Source: Cycas panzhihuaensis (lineage: Eukaryota > Cycadophyta). Taken from it: a DNA stretch of 64,000 bases. Under the pieces are notes generated by a model. The model did no database searches. It was not told the DNA's origin and saw nothing but the letters and a program-made list of their open reading frames with translations. Where the stretch lies: contig CM041465.1 of NCBI GenBank assembly GCA_023213395.1, positions 7,626,001-7,690,000 on the forward strand, given 5' to 3'. Shown here one piece after another: positions 48,801 through 59,448 of the stretch (position 1 is the first letter of the stretch; every line of letters begins with the position of its first letter). Position numbers and translations under genes: made by a program.

Positions 48801-49975
48801 TCATAAATAGTACCCTCCTTACTATGTAACTTTCTTATTCTATTGTAGGATTTGTGCTTAATCGTAGACATATGGAAGAACTTGGTGTTTATGTCCCCCT
48901 TCACGATCCAAAGCTCCATGGATTTCTACTTCCAATGGAGTTCCTCCTTAGTCAGCACCTCTTCTAGCTCTTTTGTGGTTATACATTCTAACTGATTTAG
49001 AGAATTGGACCTGCCCTCTTCTTGGATCCTCTGCTCAACCCTATTCAAGTCCTCCAACAGTCTGCCTTTAACTTCAAAGATGTTTCTAAACACCTCTTTA
49101 TTCCATACTTTAATCTATCTTTTGATCCAGTTTAGGTTCCTTGAGAATTTAAACATAACAAACCTCGAAACAGGAATACTCCACCACTCCTTAATCCTCT
49201 CTCTGAGGTCAAGGTGTTGCATCTACATATGCTTAAAGTGAAAGGGAGTCCCTCGATAATTGACTGGATAGGAGAACTCCAATAAAAGAGGAGAATGATA
49301 GGAGGCCATCTTTGGAAGTGCCTCAACCTTAATATCCCCATGAAGGTGTATCCATTCGTAGTTAGTTAGCATCTTATATAACTTAATCTAAATATCATTG
49401 TGCCCCAATCTCCTATTCGACCACTTATGCCTAGCCCTCTTGAGGGGGATATACATTAGCCCTCCACTCTAAAAGAAATCTCCAAGGTTAGACATACTCA
49501 TGTACGAACCCTCTTGACCCCCTTTCTTATCCTCTGGGATTAATGTTGAATTAAAGTCCCCTATTACCAACCAAGGGCCTTTCTAATCCTTATGGGCCTC
49601 CACTATCCTGTCCTATAAAATCTTTCTTCTCTCCACCGTCGTAGGGGCATAAACATTGGTAACCTACCATAGGGTGTTTGTCCTTCTGCAGGTAAGGCAT
49701 ACAGTGATGAAGAGCTCCCCTTGAATAACCTCTATCCCTTGCCATAAACTTAGGTTCCAGAGGATAGCCAGCCCTCCTGATCCAAAAGCTCCCTCTTTGG
49801 CCCTCATTTCGCCCCTCCTCCAAATCTTATTTTTTACCTCCTTTTCCTTCACCTGGTACAATTTTATCTCCTGCAAAAGAACTAAGTCCACTCCCACCCT
49901 AATTCTTAACTCCTTCATCATTCTTTGCTTGGATGGGGCATCTAAGCCCCTCACATTCCAAGAAAGGGCCCTCAT
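45855..49975 (-). pseudogene. LINE-2 ORF2: endonuclease, reverse transcriptase, RNase H
   Basis: The start chosen is the ATG at 49975: MRALSWNVRGLDAPSKQRMM, the standard opening of plant LINE endonucleases (NWRGLG-type), followed by VLLQEIKLY. WLVIGDFNSTLIPEDKKGGQ lies near 49560. The RT block 48633-47815 is open for 272 codons with FPLHFFQEYWDII, DFRPISLCNVKYKIF, TDISKAYDRVAWDCL, GLRQGDPISPHLFI and the catalytic FVDDNIFLS. RNase H at ~46250-45870 shows a degenerate NFDQVAKGNSGEAGGGG, VELRAMQKAI, VIIEVDSLNMI and HTYREGNVAEDWLANW. Scattered stops and frame changes leave it non-functional as read. The 3' limit is approximate. Confidence 0.9.
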
Positions 49976-50049
49976 GGTCATCCACCCCCCATCATCATCT
50001 CCTACTTTTGAGGAGTGGGCCTTCAATCACCTCCCCTCCTTTAATATAC

Positions 50050-50728
50050 TTTAGTATCCCAAATCATTTTGGGTTGCAACTTCCTTTTCTCGAATCGCTT
50101 TCCTCGATGGTCTGCCAACCCTTTTCTCGCTGCCAAAGTCAAGGACTCTCTTTGATTCCATTTGTCCTCCTTTATCTTTTGTGATCCATTTATGAGTCCT
50201 TCTTCCAAGCTTCCCTAGGTCCGGGTCCCTCTTTATACCAAGAATCATTTCCTGCATTTCCTGTGTTTCCCTCCCCTCCTCTGTTGAGGTTTGCACATCC
50301 TCCTAGTCTTGGGATCATGCCCTCCCCACCTCTTCCTCTGAGAGATGATCCTCCTCCTCCTAGTTAATTTCCTTCAGTTGCTCATTTTAAACTAGTTTGA
50401 CTATCATGAGGGGAACCTCTTCATTTCTTAGCTCTCTGTCTTGATATACTGGCACTTATTATCTAGCTTCGTGGGCTCTAGGGCTCTTAATGCTCTTACT
50501 GGAGTTCCCAGTCAGATCTGCTTTCACTAGCTCTAAAGCTGCACTCTTGTTTGGGGCCTCATCTAAGTCTACTTCTTTAGAGACTTTGTGGCCCTCTTCC
50601 TTATGATTCCTTAGCAATTTTATTTCTCTTGGGCATTTTAACAGAAGATGCCCCATACATCTACATCTTGAGCATCTGAAACCCTCTAATTCATAACCTA
50701 ACTTTTGATTAATTTCCCATCTTGCTGA
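50050..50728 (-). pseudogene. LINE-2 ORF1, C-terminal part
   Basis: After the Copia-A interruption the frame gives LGYELEGF, then C-SR-C-RCMG-H-LLLK-C, an intact CX2CX4HX4C zinc knuckle (50690-50640). A Lys/Glu-rich tail follows (KEEGHKVSKEVDLDEAPNK). This completes the RNA-binding ORF1 whose N-terminal part is at 58307-58930. The end before ORF2 is approximate. Confidence 0.82.
50724..50728. repeat. Left target-site duplication of Copia-A (GCTGA)
   Basis: GCTGA immediately left of the LTR start and again at 58302-58306 immediately right of the other LTR. Confidence 0.95.
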
Positions 50729-51026
50729 TGAAAAGAGTGGATCTATCCTTCATCTCCATGCACTAAACACAAAGGCAAACATGGGAGCAAGAGAGACTTG
50801 AGAGAAAGAAAGTAGCTCTCACAAAATGGGGAGGTAAAGAATGAATCTCCTCCATTGAGCTTTACTTTTATATTGAGAGAGGGAGCATTTGGGTTAGGTG
50901 AAATGAAATTACACATAATGCACATGAAAGTGCATTTCACTTAAGTGATCTAATTTAAAGTTCACTTAAGACCCTTTTTCGAAATAATCAACTAATGTAA
51001 TGACCTTATGTCATTAACCCTTTTCA
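50729..51026 (-). repeat. Copia-A LTR (3' LTR in sense)
   Basis: Starts TGAAAAGAGTGG and ends AACCCTTTTCA. In the sense direction it holds a TATA box (TATAAAAG, plus coordinates 50865-50872) and a 12-bp palindrome TCACTTAAGTGA at 50937-50948 upstream of it. The 65-codon minus frame inside is identical in the other LTR but is not a recognised gene. Confidence 0.95.
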
Positions 51027-51042
51027 ATCCCCCCCTTAATGG
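51027..51042 (-). promoter_or_regulatory. Copia-A polypurine tract
   Basis: On the minus strand CCATTAAGGGGGGGAT abuts the 3' LTR. The same tract is found in Copia-B and Copia-C. Confidence 0.9.
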
Positions 51043-51336
51043 TAGAAGGTCATTTCATTCTATTTTATTCTATCCTATGAGGTCTTCATTTGAGCCTCTT
51101 ACAAAGCAAACTAGTATGATACTTTTGTGGGAAACCCTCGTGGGGAAGAAAACCCACAAATTTTCTAATCTACTAACCTGGCTCAGGTAGCTCTTTAAAT
51201 GTAGCCAGATAGCCAATCGGTACAATAAATTTTGTAGCTGAAATCTCATCGAGTCTCCATATACCATTTGGTCATCCCCATGCCCTTTCGTTTTCACAGT
51301 TCCGATTTTCCAAAATGATACAACCCTTATCCTTTC

Positions 51337-51418
51337 GCGCCCACATGGGGTTTTCACGAATGGGATAGAGCAGAGACTTACTCTTGTCCTTCCGCGCCCA
51401 CAAGGGGTTTTCACGAAG
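51337..51418 (-). repeat. Duplicated GTGAAAACCCC motif in Copia-A 3' UTR
   Basis: Two copies 57 bp apart of a motif reading (minus strand) TTCGTGAAAACCCC(A/T)TGTGGGCGCG. It lies between the pol stop and the PPT. Related single copies occur at ~51126-51155 and ~51290. Conserved in Copia-B and -C. Confidence 0.75.
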
Positions 51419-51456
51419 GAGACAGAGTATGTTGGTCCTATTGTCATATCCTTCAA

Positions 51457-54400
51457 TCAGTCAGAGATGGAGGCCCTAAGGCCGAGTTGCTTTGAATCGC
51501 TTTCAAACTTCACCCTCTTCTGGTTTGGTGAAGATATCGCCACTTGATCTCGTGGGGTAGTACTCCAATTGAATTGTGCCATCATGAACTAGTTCTCTAA
51601 TCCGTGGACTTTTGTACTTATATGTTTGGTACGATCATGAAATCTGTGATTTTTAGCCATCTGGATTGTAGATTGATTATCTACATGTAAGCTAGTAGAA
51701 CTTGTTTGGGTGGCATTTAATGTATTCAACAATTTTCTAAGCCATATCACCTCCTTGCTTGTCTCGGAAGCAACAATGTACTCGGCTAGCTTGAGTCTCA
51801 ACTATCTTTGCCGTCTGGATCTCCATGATATTGGTCTTTGTTCCAAGAAATGTTACGTACCTGCACGTAGATCTTCCCGTGTCTTTATCTCCAAAGAAAG
51901 TCCGAGTCTGTGTATGCATAAAGTTTAAATTCGCATTGGGTTCATACAATGAGACCATATTTGCTAGTCGCCTTTAGGTACCTCAACACTGTATTGCCTT
52001 GCCAATGATTCTGTTTAGGATTTGTCATGAATCTTGCAAGAATGCCAACAGAGTGTGCAATATCTGACCTTGTGCTGGTAGTATAGATGAGACTACCTAC
52101 AAGTTGTCTGTAGAGTGTTGTGCCTACCTCCCTAATATCACCATCAGTTGAGAGTTTAATATTAGGATCCATAGGTGTATCCACTGCTCGAGCACCTTCT
52201 AACTGAAGCTTTGTCAGAAGATCGTTGATATATTTTTCTTGGGAGAAAAAGATTTTGCCATTCTTTTGAGTTACTTAAATTCCCAAGTAATATTTCATCA
52301 ACCTAAAGTCAGACAATTCAAAAGTTTTAGCAAGGTCCTTCTTCACCGGCCGACACTGCTCACTATTCCCAGTTATGAGCATGTCATCCACAAAGATTAA
52401 GAGGTAAGTGACTTTATCATTTTGGCGCTTGATGAATAATGTTGCATCAATATCTTGATAGTCACAACCTCATATCCAAGTTGCCTCATTCTTTCAGACA
52501 ACTTGGTAAACCAAGCACGAGGGGCTTGCTTTAGGTCAGATAAGGACTTTTTGAGCCTACAAACTTTATGCTCCCGATCACAATCTCGTATCCTTCCGGT
52601 GAGCCATGTAAATTTCTTCTTTAAGGTCCCCATTGAGAAATGCGGTCTTAACATCGAGTTGGTGGATTTTCCAACCTGCTGAGCGACCAAGGCTATTAGA
52701 GTTCTGATTGTAGGCCACTTGGTTGTAGGAGCAAAGATTTCAGTGTAGTCAATGCCTTCCCTTTGCGTGAATCCTTTTGCTACCAACCTCGCCTTGTGTT
52801 TTTCTAGGGTGCCATCTGATCTATACTTGTTTTTGAACAACCATTTATTTTGAACTACCTTTCTTCCAAGTGGTAGATCAACAAGCTCCCATGTACCGTT
52901 CTTAATAAGAGATTGATACTCTTCATTCATGGCATTTCTCCAAGCTACATGCTTTACATCTTCTTGGTACGTTAGGGGCTCTTCATTAAGAGCAAGATGC
53001 AGTTCTGCTGGTTCAAGCTCAACGGAAAGTGATTCATGCATCCTTGCTCTATGGGCACTTCTAGTGCCAGTTTTGCCTACCTCATCTAGTCGCATGTCCT
53101 TGTGTAGTGGTAGGCTTCACAAAACTCTCGAGTTGGGAATGAGGTTTTCATTTCCACAACCTCTTGGTCTTCGCTTTGATCACGAAAAGGATCATGTGAA
53201 ATATTTGGCACGGAGGAAGTTGACGATCTTTGGAGAAGATGGGCCACCACGATGTTGGAGAAGATGATCCTTCCGCTATGGCTTTGCCTTTGTCAACTTG
53301 GTCGCTCACAAATGATGGTGCCGGATGTGTACACATTGGATTGGAGTCACGGCTTGTATCCTCCGAGGCTCTATTGTCGATTCCAAGATTTTAAGCAATT
53401 GTTCAAAGATCTCCCCTAAATTTTGGAATGGACATCAAATTCAAGAGCATCATTAAATCGATATGAAGGCGTCTTGGAGTCAAGTCTCGAGTAATTGATC
53501 TTGATCTCTGCAAATATAACATCTCTAGTGATGATGATTTTGCGCCTCAAGGTATAAAAACCTTGTATCCCTTTTGTCCATAGGGTATCCGACAAAGATG
53601 CCTTTGATGGCTCTATCTTGGAGCTTATTTCTATGTTCCCGCAAAATATGAGCATAACAAGTAGAGCCAAAAATTCTGCAGTGCGAGATAGAGGGGGTTT
53701 GTCCATACCACAGTTCCTGTGGAGCGGGGCCGAGCTTGGGGGGACTAATGGTGTTGATGCAATACACAGCCCGTATAGCCTCTGCCCAAAGATAGATGGG
53801 GTCATTCTTATATACCAAAGATAGCACGAGCCATATTCATGATGATCCTGGTCTTACGCTCTAAGAACTCCATTTTGTCAGGGTGTACCTGCAATAGTGG
53901 TCTGATGTTTGATTCCACGTTGACGTAGGTACGATTCAAACACATTGGATGTGTACTCGCCACCATTGTCAGTCCTGAGTATTTTGATCTTGAATCCAGA
54001 TTCATTTTCCACGCGGGCCTTGAAAGCTTGAAACATAGAAAAAGCTTCATCTTTCTTTGCAAGAAAAGCAACCCATACTTTCTTGGTAAAATCATCAATG
54101 AAAGTAATATAGTACCACTTCTGTTTGATAGAAGCGATGGGCATAGGACCGCATATATCGAAGTGTACAAGCTGCAAAGGTTAGGTAGATTTCCACTGAC
54201 TACGAGGAAAGGGTTGTCTTTGAGATTTAGCAATAATACATGCTTCACATTTAAAGGGCTTGGAGGGGAACTTAGGCAAACCAGGAAGAGTGTCTTGTAG
54301 TTCTCTTAAACGATCAATTTTGATATGGCCCATACGAGCATGCCATAGAGCTGCTTGGGACAACTTTTGAGGAGTCAGGGTTGTGGTAAAATAAATTCAT

Positions 54401-55960
54401 CATCAACATAGTTGACTTGAGAGGATGGTGAGCCGTTAGGGGAAAAGTTTACCATCAAGAATTCGGTCATAACCACAAAGATTTGAAGGAGGGTGAATGA
54501 CAGAGAGTTTGATTGTTTGCGATTACACTCGGATCAAATCCACGAGAGACAAGGGTGGACAGGGGAGAGCGATTACGCCCGTGAGGTGAATATATAAAAC
54601 ATCAACAAGTGTAAAACTGGAAGGCACAGGAGTTTCGTGCAAACTGCTCCAAGTCCTTCGATCGGGCCGAGATGATTTGTCACCATGTGTACAACACCAC
54701 GAACTTCGAGTCAAAATCTTGAAAGAATCTGGCGATGACAAGTCATGTGTTGTGTTGCTCCAGATCCATGATCCACGATGAAGTATTTGAGGTAGCACTA
54801 TTTGCAACTCCAAGTGGTGAAGGCAAAGTGAATAAGCATAGCCACAATGAGCCTCAATATACTTAGTGGATCTATCAACAACATTTGATGAAGTGGTCCC
54901 AATTCTTTGAAGGTGTGCATGAGCAAATTGCATTCCACCAAAAGCATCTTCAAAGAAGTATTATCAACATTATGTGCACCATGTTGTTGATAACTTGGTA
55001 GTTTGTTGGTGGCGGTTCTACAATTTTTGGCATAATGTCCTCTTCTATTACACCTTTGGCACACGATTGTTTGATTTCCGGTCAAGTATTAGACCGGGTG
55101 GATTGTCTCGATTCTTGGATCTAGGTCCGTTGATTATTTTGCCCTTGGCCTTGAGACTGCTTTTTTGTTGGAATTGAGGAGCTGTTGACTAAGAGGACGT
55201 TGTCCTTGTTGTCTACCTCTTCCTGTTCCTCGGGAATTACCACCTCACGAGAGTATTGACCTTGATTTTTGGTGTAACAAAGATCTTCTTCCACTTCAAA
55301 AGCGGCATCAATTGGATCTGATGTAGTGGCAAAGTTGGTATCAAAGGTCTTATCAAATTCAATGAACTTATCGCCAAGATCCTCAAAGTTTAGGGTCTTT
55401 AAAGTTCCAGGATTGAAGACTCCCAATAGATTTTATAATCCGGGATATGGAGACATGGTGAATCAAGAAAGCCCATGTAATGCATTGAGTTTTAAAATCT
55501 TTATCAATGGCTTGCTTGATTGGACGAAGGAGATTGATTGTCTCACTTGCATGTCCTTTTTGCATTTTCAATTTGTTCATCTTCAGCACTAAGTAAACAA
55601 ATTCTAAGTCTGATTTAGTGTCAAAGTTCTTCTTAAGAACTTCAAGAACTTTCCATCTTTGTATCATGTATACCTTCATCAATGAGATTATGCAGGAATA
55701 ATCGGTGACAAGCGATATCCCCGCGGATTTTATCATCATCAAGTTCCCATTGGCGTTTAGCTACGACTTGATGGGAGGCTTGGAGCACCTCCTTTGAAGC
55801 AAGCTTGTGGTAGTCAGAATGCAACAAGTGGTGTAGGTTGTAAGTGATCTCTCCATAGACCTTCATACTTTGCAGCATTTCTGACACCAGTGAACCACAT
55901 GTCCCAATTTTCTTTCCCTTTTAGAATGCGGTTCACATTTTGCTTGAATTGTGAAGACAT
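51457..55960 (-). pseudogene. Copia-A gag-pol polyprotein, frameshifted
   Basis: ATG at 55960 (MSSQFKQNVNRILKGKENWD); final stop TGA 51459-51457. Gag 55960-55120 with KNFDTKSDLEFVYLVLKMNK. CCHC knuckle C-QR-C-NRRG-H-YAKN-C at ~55060. GAG-pre-integrase HARMGHIKIDRLREL, then CEACIIAKSQ (54340-54240). Integrase with FIDDFTKKVWVAFLAKKDEA, RTDNGGEYTSNVFESYL and TIAGTP. RT 53050-52300 with WELVDLPLGRKVVQNKW, HKARLVAKGFTQREGIDYTE and the LIFVDDMLITGN box. RNase H with LAEYIVASETSKEVIWL. Catalytic residues mostly survive but in different frames: at least eight frame changes and very few substitution stops, unlike the older elements. Confidence 0.93.
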
Positions 55961-56120
55961 TGTGTCTTTTAGAAGGGAAGAAATGAACAAGGACTATAAA
56001 AGTGATGGTAATAAATGACCGATCACTATTTACAAATGGGAAATGTAATGAAGTAGTGTAGAAGAAGGAAGAAGAAGTGAGAATGGTTGCTCAAAGATGA
56101 AGGGAGCAACTTAGAGAAAA

Positions 56121-56138
56121 GTCACCAACACTTGTGAC
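56121..56138 (-). promoter_or_regulatory. Leader hairpin, gag-proximal copy (Copia-A)
   Basis: In sense GTCACAAGTGTTGGTGAC, a 5-bp stem with an 8-nt loop. Relative to the other copies a C-G pair has become U-A, preserving the stem. Confidence 0.5.
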
Positions 56139-56190
56139 AAATATTAACCCCGACACAGCGGGAATATGAGAAGAACTATGATAAAAATTG

Positions 56191-56208
56191 GCCACTAACA
56201 CTTGTGGC
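56191..56208 (-). promoter_or_regulatory. Leader hairpin, distal copy (Copia-A)
   Basis: In sense GCCACAAGTGTTAGTGGC, stem GCCAC/GTGGC. It lies 52 nt from the proximal copy, close to the 56-nt spacing in Copia-C. Confidence 0.5.
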
Positions 56209-56910
56209 AAATATTAACTGACGCAGCAGAATATGAGAAGCACTATGATTATGATTACACTATGGATCACTTTTACAAATAAGTAAGTGATCAATATACA
56301 AGATCAGGCCAATGTAGAAGTTGACATCATTAGGTTTACACAACTTGAAGCTCGAATGTAGGATGCGTAATCAACCCAATAACCTCTAACTTGTGTCTAA
56401 CGTGTAGTTGAGGTTGTTGAAGGGATGCCTAGGCTTCTAGTAGAATTAATTTGGCCTTCACCCACGATACCCGCAATCGTGCTTGGTGATGAAATCCAAG
56501 TCACAACGGAGCCCAGGTACTCCCAATCCTCACCCAGTTCACCAATGAGCAGCTATATACCTCCTCTAAAGAGTGGTACGTGCATACCCATGGCTATGAC
56601 GGATATTGGATTGGGTATATTTTAATATTGTATTAAAGTTTCAGTTTTCCTGGTTGGTTATCAGGATGATCCCTGATTGAGGCACGATGGTATGGCTAAC
56701 CAAACCTCACCAATATTCGGTTTAGTCCGGACCCAACTTGAAACCCACACCTCCTTTATGGCACTAAGATTACGCCAACCAAGGTATCTCAACCTTGGCG
56801 AGTGTGTGAACAGGTACAAGATGGCGGAAAATAGCGTACGTGATGCGTTCCTTTTAGGAAGAGTGAAAAGATTATCGAATTGCATCAAACGTACATTTAA
56901 CGAAAATAAT

Positions 56911-56999
56911 GCTTGCTTGGAGTGCTTTTGGAGTGCTTGCTTGAAGTGCTTGCTTGAAGTGTCTTTGGAGTGCTTGCTTTGAGTGATTTTAGAGTGCTG
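56911..56999. repeat. Minisatellite-like GCTTGCTTGAAGT/GGAGT repeats
   Basis: About six imperfect units built from GTGCTTGCTTGAAGT and GTGCTTTTGGA words, within the Copia-A leader. Non-coding. Confidence 0.7.
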
Positions 57000-57150
57000 A
57001 AATGCAATGCTCAATAAGTGAGTGAGGACACCGGATATTGCTCCGATCCGTGTGTTTTTTCTCACTTTTACAATGGGCTTTTAAGCCTTATAAAAGGAGG
57101 AAATTTTCTTCATTTTTTTTTTTTTTTTTTGTTAATACAAAAAAAAAGTA

Positions 57151-57530
57151 CTCTTTACTAAATCTGCAATAACTTTCTCCCACGATGTCAAAATGGAGTG
57201 CTGATTTTTGTGCTGCAAACTAGACTCAGAGCTTCATCTTCAGAAAGTGGAATCAGGTCCAAATGAGTTCTGGAACATTTTTGATAGCCCCGCAAAGTTA
57301 GGAAATTATATTTTTCCAGAATTCTTACTAAAAATAACTGCTGTTCACTAAAACAGCAATAACTTCCTCATACGACATCCAAATTAGGTGCCGGTTTTTG
57401 TGCTGGAAAGTAGACTCAGAGCCCCATCTTTGAAAATTAGAATCACTTCAATTGGATCTCTGTAGAAGATTTTGCAGACCTATGAAGTTCAGCAATCAAA
57501 TTAAATTTCTGCAGAAATTTCAGCTTTCTA
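57151..57530. repeat. ~190-bp tandem duplication in Copia-A leader
   Basis: The block starting CTCTTTACTAAATCTGCAAT at 57151 recurs as CTGTTCACTAAAACAGCAAT at 57341. Both contain TTTTTGTGCTG, then TAGACTCAGAGC. Copies are roughly 70% alike by eye, so the duplication is much older than this insertion. Confidence 0.8.
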
Positions 57531-57989
57531 ATCTCTCATTAACACATGATACCATATGAAATTTCCATCATTTTTTGATCACCAGGATCCCAATATGGGC
57601 AAGGTGAGAGCATACAATGATAGATATTTTAAATGGCTCAAAATTCTTTAAAAAAATGGGTAAAACTCCTTACAATCATTCTTCTAAATCTTTGGAAAAA
57701 TTTGTGACATTTCCCTTGTTAAATGGACAAAAAAGGGAAAAGAAAAAGAAGAATGGGATAGCATGAATGGCCAGCAAAGGATTGGAATCCTTGGGCCTTA
57801 CAACTCCTTGTATTATGCTTCCAAACCTGTAAAAGAGAAAGGAAAGGAAAACAATATAAAATATGCTATCATAATAACTTGAAAATATTTCTAAATTCAC
57901 TTTCACAATCTCCTTCACCACATGGATTGTGGGGGAGAAGGAAGTGATGGCTCCATTGCAAGTGCAAGTGGGGAATATGAAGGAAGCAA

Positions 57990-58001
57990 GCTCTGATACC
58001 A
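57990..58001 (-). promoter_or_regulatory. Copia-A primer-binding site
   Basis: On the minus strand TGGTATCAGAGC, a perfect match to the 3' end complement of plant initiator tRNA-Met, two bases from the 5' LTR. Confidence 0.95.
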
Positions 58002-58003
58002 CA

Positions 58004-58301
58004 TGAAAAGAGTGGATCTATCCTTCATCTCCATGCACTAAACACAAAGGCAAACATGGGAGCAAGAGAGACTTGAGAGAAAGAAAGTAGCTCTCACAAA
58101 ATGGGGAGGTAAAGAATGAATCTCCTCCATTGAGCTTTACTTTTATATTGAGAGAGGGAGCATTTGGGTTAGGTGAAATGAAATTACACATAATGCACAT
58201 GAAAGTGCATTTCACTTAAGTGATCTAATTTAAAGTTCACTTAAGACCCTTTTTCGAAATAATCAACTAATGTAATGACCTTATGTCATTAACCCTTTTC
58301 A
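58004..58301 (-). repeat. Copia-A LTR (5' LTR in sense)
   Basis: 298 bp, reading the same as 50729-51026 base for base by eye. TATA box at plus coordinates 58140-58147. Followed by the GCTGA duplication at 58302-58306. Confidence 0.95.
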
Positions 58302-58306
58302 GCTGA

Positions 58307-58930
58307 TTCTATATCGATCTCTTCAGAGAGGTCGTTATCAAGCCTTGCTAGGATACAAAACTTGGCATTAATCAATTGAGATCTATTCTTCGTCACTAAA
58401 TCTGTCGCTAATAAGGGGCCTACTGCACTGGCTACTCATTTAACTACTTTCAAGTTCCAAAAGTGCAAAGGGAGGCCTAGCATCTATACCCAAATTGGGG
58501 CTTATTTAACTAGAGGGATCGCCAGATCAAAATTTGGATGCCATTTTTCCAAGGTCATAGCCTTCCTTCCAAACATCCATAGGGATTTTAATAAAGACAC
58601 AATCCTATCTTCTTGGTTTGCAAATCTGAAGAGGACACACCCCTTAGGTATAGCCATCACCTCCATTGGATTCTTTGTTTTCCATTTGTTCCTAATCCAT
58701 CCCCTTATAATCTTTAACCCTAGTCTAGGCCCTGAAAACCTCCCCACTAAACTATTTTCCCAATATTGCATTATTTTATCTGTTAAATCCTTCAGGACTG
58801 AAATTTTTATGTGGTTATCTTTTATCACTAGTTTAATGACATATTCCTCTAGTCTTCCATTCCTTAAGGTGTTAAGGTATGTCCTTCCTAGAGGAGAGGA
58901 CTGAGTCTAGTCTTATTGTTGTTGCTCCAT
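58307..58930 (-). pseudogene. LINE-2 ORF1, N-terminal part
   Basis: ATG at 58930 (MEQQQ, then stops), then open 58828-58502 with GRFSGPRLGLKIIRGWIRNK, IPKGCVLFRF and GRKAMTLEKWHPNFD, the same DUF4283-type region as LINE-1 ORF1. It continues with MLGLPLHFWNLKVV and NRSQLINAKFCILARLDNDL to the Copia-A junction. It rejoins the zinc-knuckle part at 50728. Confidence 0.85.
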
Positions 58931-59433
58931 TTGAATTACATAAAAACAAAACCTAACAAAAAGAAATCTTCATGGACTCACCTCAAAGCTTATATTCATA
59001 GATAAAATTTCTTTATCTATCTCTACTCCCCGTAACAGGGGTCGTTTTCTTTTTTGGAGTGAAGGATCCCCCAACACTAGCCAACACCAATTAATCTCCT
59101 CTTTAAACCACTCTACCCTGAAACTTCTTACTGAAGATCCATGAGGAGACTCCCCCCTGGGGTTAAACTACCCGCTGATGATGGCTTGCTCCTACATTCA
59201 CCTTTGTATAGCTGCCAACTCTTCGTCCCTCTTTGGAACCATCTCTTTATCTAGCCCGTGAGCTAAATCTGCATGCCACAGGCTCTGAATGCCTCTCACA
59301 TCTTCTGCCTAGGCTTCGAGCTTACCCAGTCATCTCCTGTCTCTTGATCTTATTAAAGTAGGCACCCATGGCCTTGCCAGAAACCCTAGAAATCCCACAA
59401 TCATCACCGCCTCATAGAGCTATCACAGAAAAA
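58931..59433 (-). other. LINE-2 5' UTR
   Basis: About 500 bp between ORF1 and the target duplication, similar in length to the LINE-1 5' UTR. No gene seen. Confidence 0.65.
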
Positions 59434-59448
59434 ACTAGATGTAAGCAT
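59434..59448. repeat. Right target-site duplication of LINE-2
   Basis: ACTAGATGTAAGCAT, one C/T difference from 45620-45634. Confidence 0.9.

Larger units (their letters stand above)
55961..57989 (-). other. Copia-A leader between PBS and gag
   Basis: About 2.03 kb, non-coding. It carries a paired hairpin motif near gag (56121-56138 and 56191-56208), a 7-bp hairpin (56086-56110), a short minisatellite (56911-56999), a poly-T run (~57113-57130) and a ~190-bp tandem duplication (57151-57530). Length matches the Copia-C leader. Confidence 0.7.
50729..58301 (-). mobile_element. Copia-A: complete Ty1/Copia with apparently identical LTRs, 7.57 kb
   Basis: A minus-strand element with 298-bp LTRs (50729-51026 and 58004-58301) that read as identical by eye. 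It has a perfect 5-bp target duplication, PPT at the left LTR, tRNA-Met primer site at the right LTR, a ~2 kb leader and gag-pol 55960-51457. It lies inside ORF1 of LINE-2. Identical LTRs mean a very recent insertion, yet gag-pol is broken by numerous small indels. Same family as Copia-B and a relative of Copia-C. Confidence 0.95.
45635..59433 (-). mobile_element. LINE-2: full-length L1-type LINE, split by Copia-A
   Basis: A minus-strand LINE with poly-A (T12 at 45635-45646) and a 15-bp target duplication, inserted in the RT gene of Gypsy-D. It is interrupted at 50728/58307 by Copia-A. Without it the LINE is ~6.2 kb, matching LINE-1. Order: 5' UTR, ORF1 (split), ORF2 with endonuclease, RT and RNase H. 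Fewer stops than LINE-1 (for example a 272-codon open RT block), so it is younger. Confidence 0.93.

Noticed and set aside
50743-50940. 65-codon minus-strand frame, repeated unchanged at 58018 and nearly so at 61192
   Set aside because: It lies wholly inside the Copia LTR. Its conservation reflects recent copying of the LTR, and no protein family is recognised.
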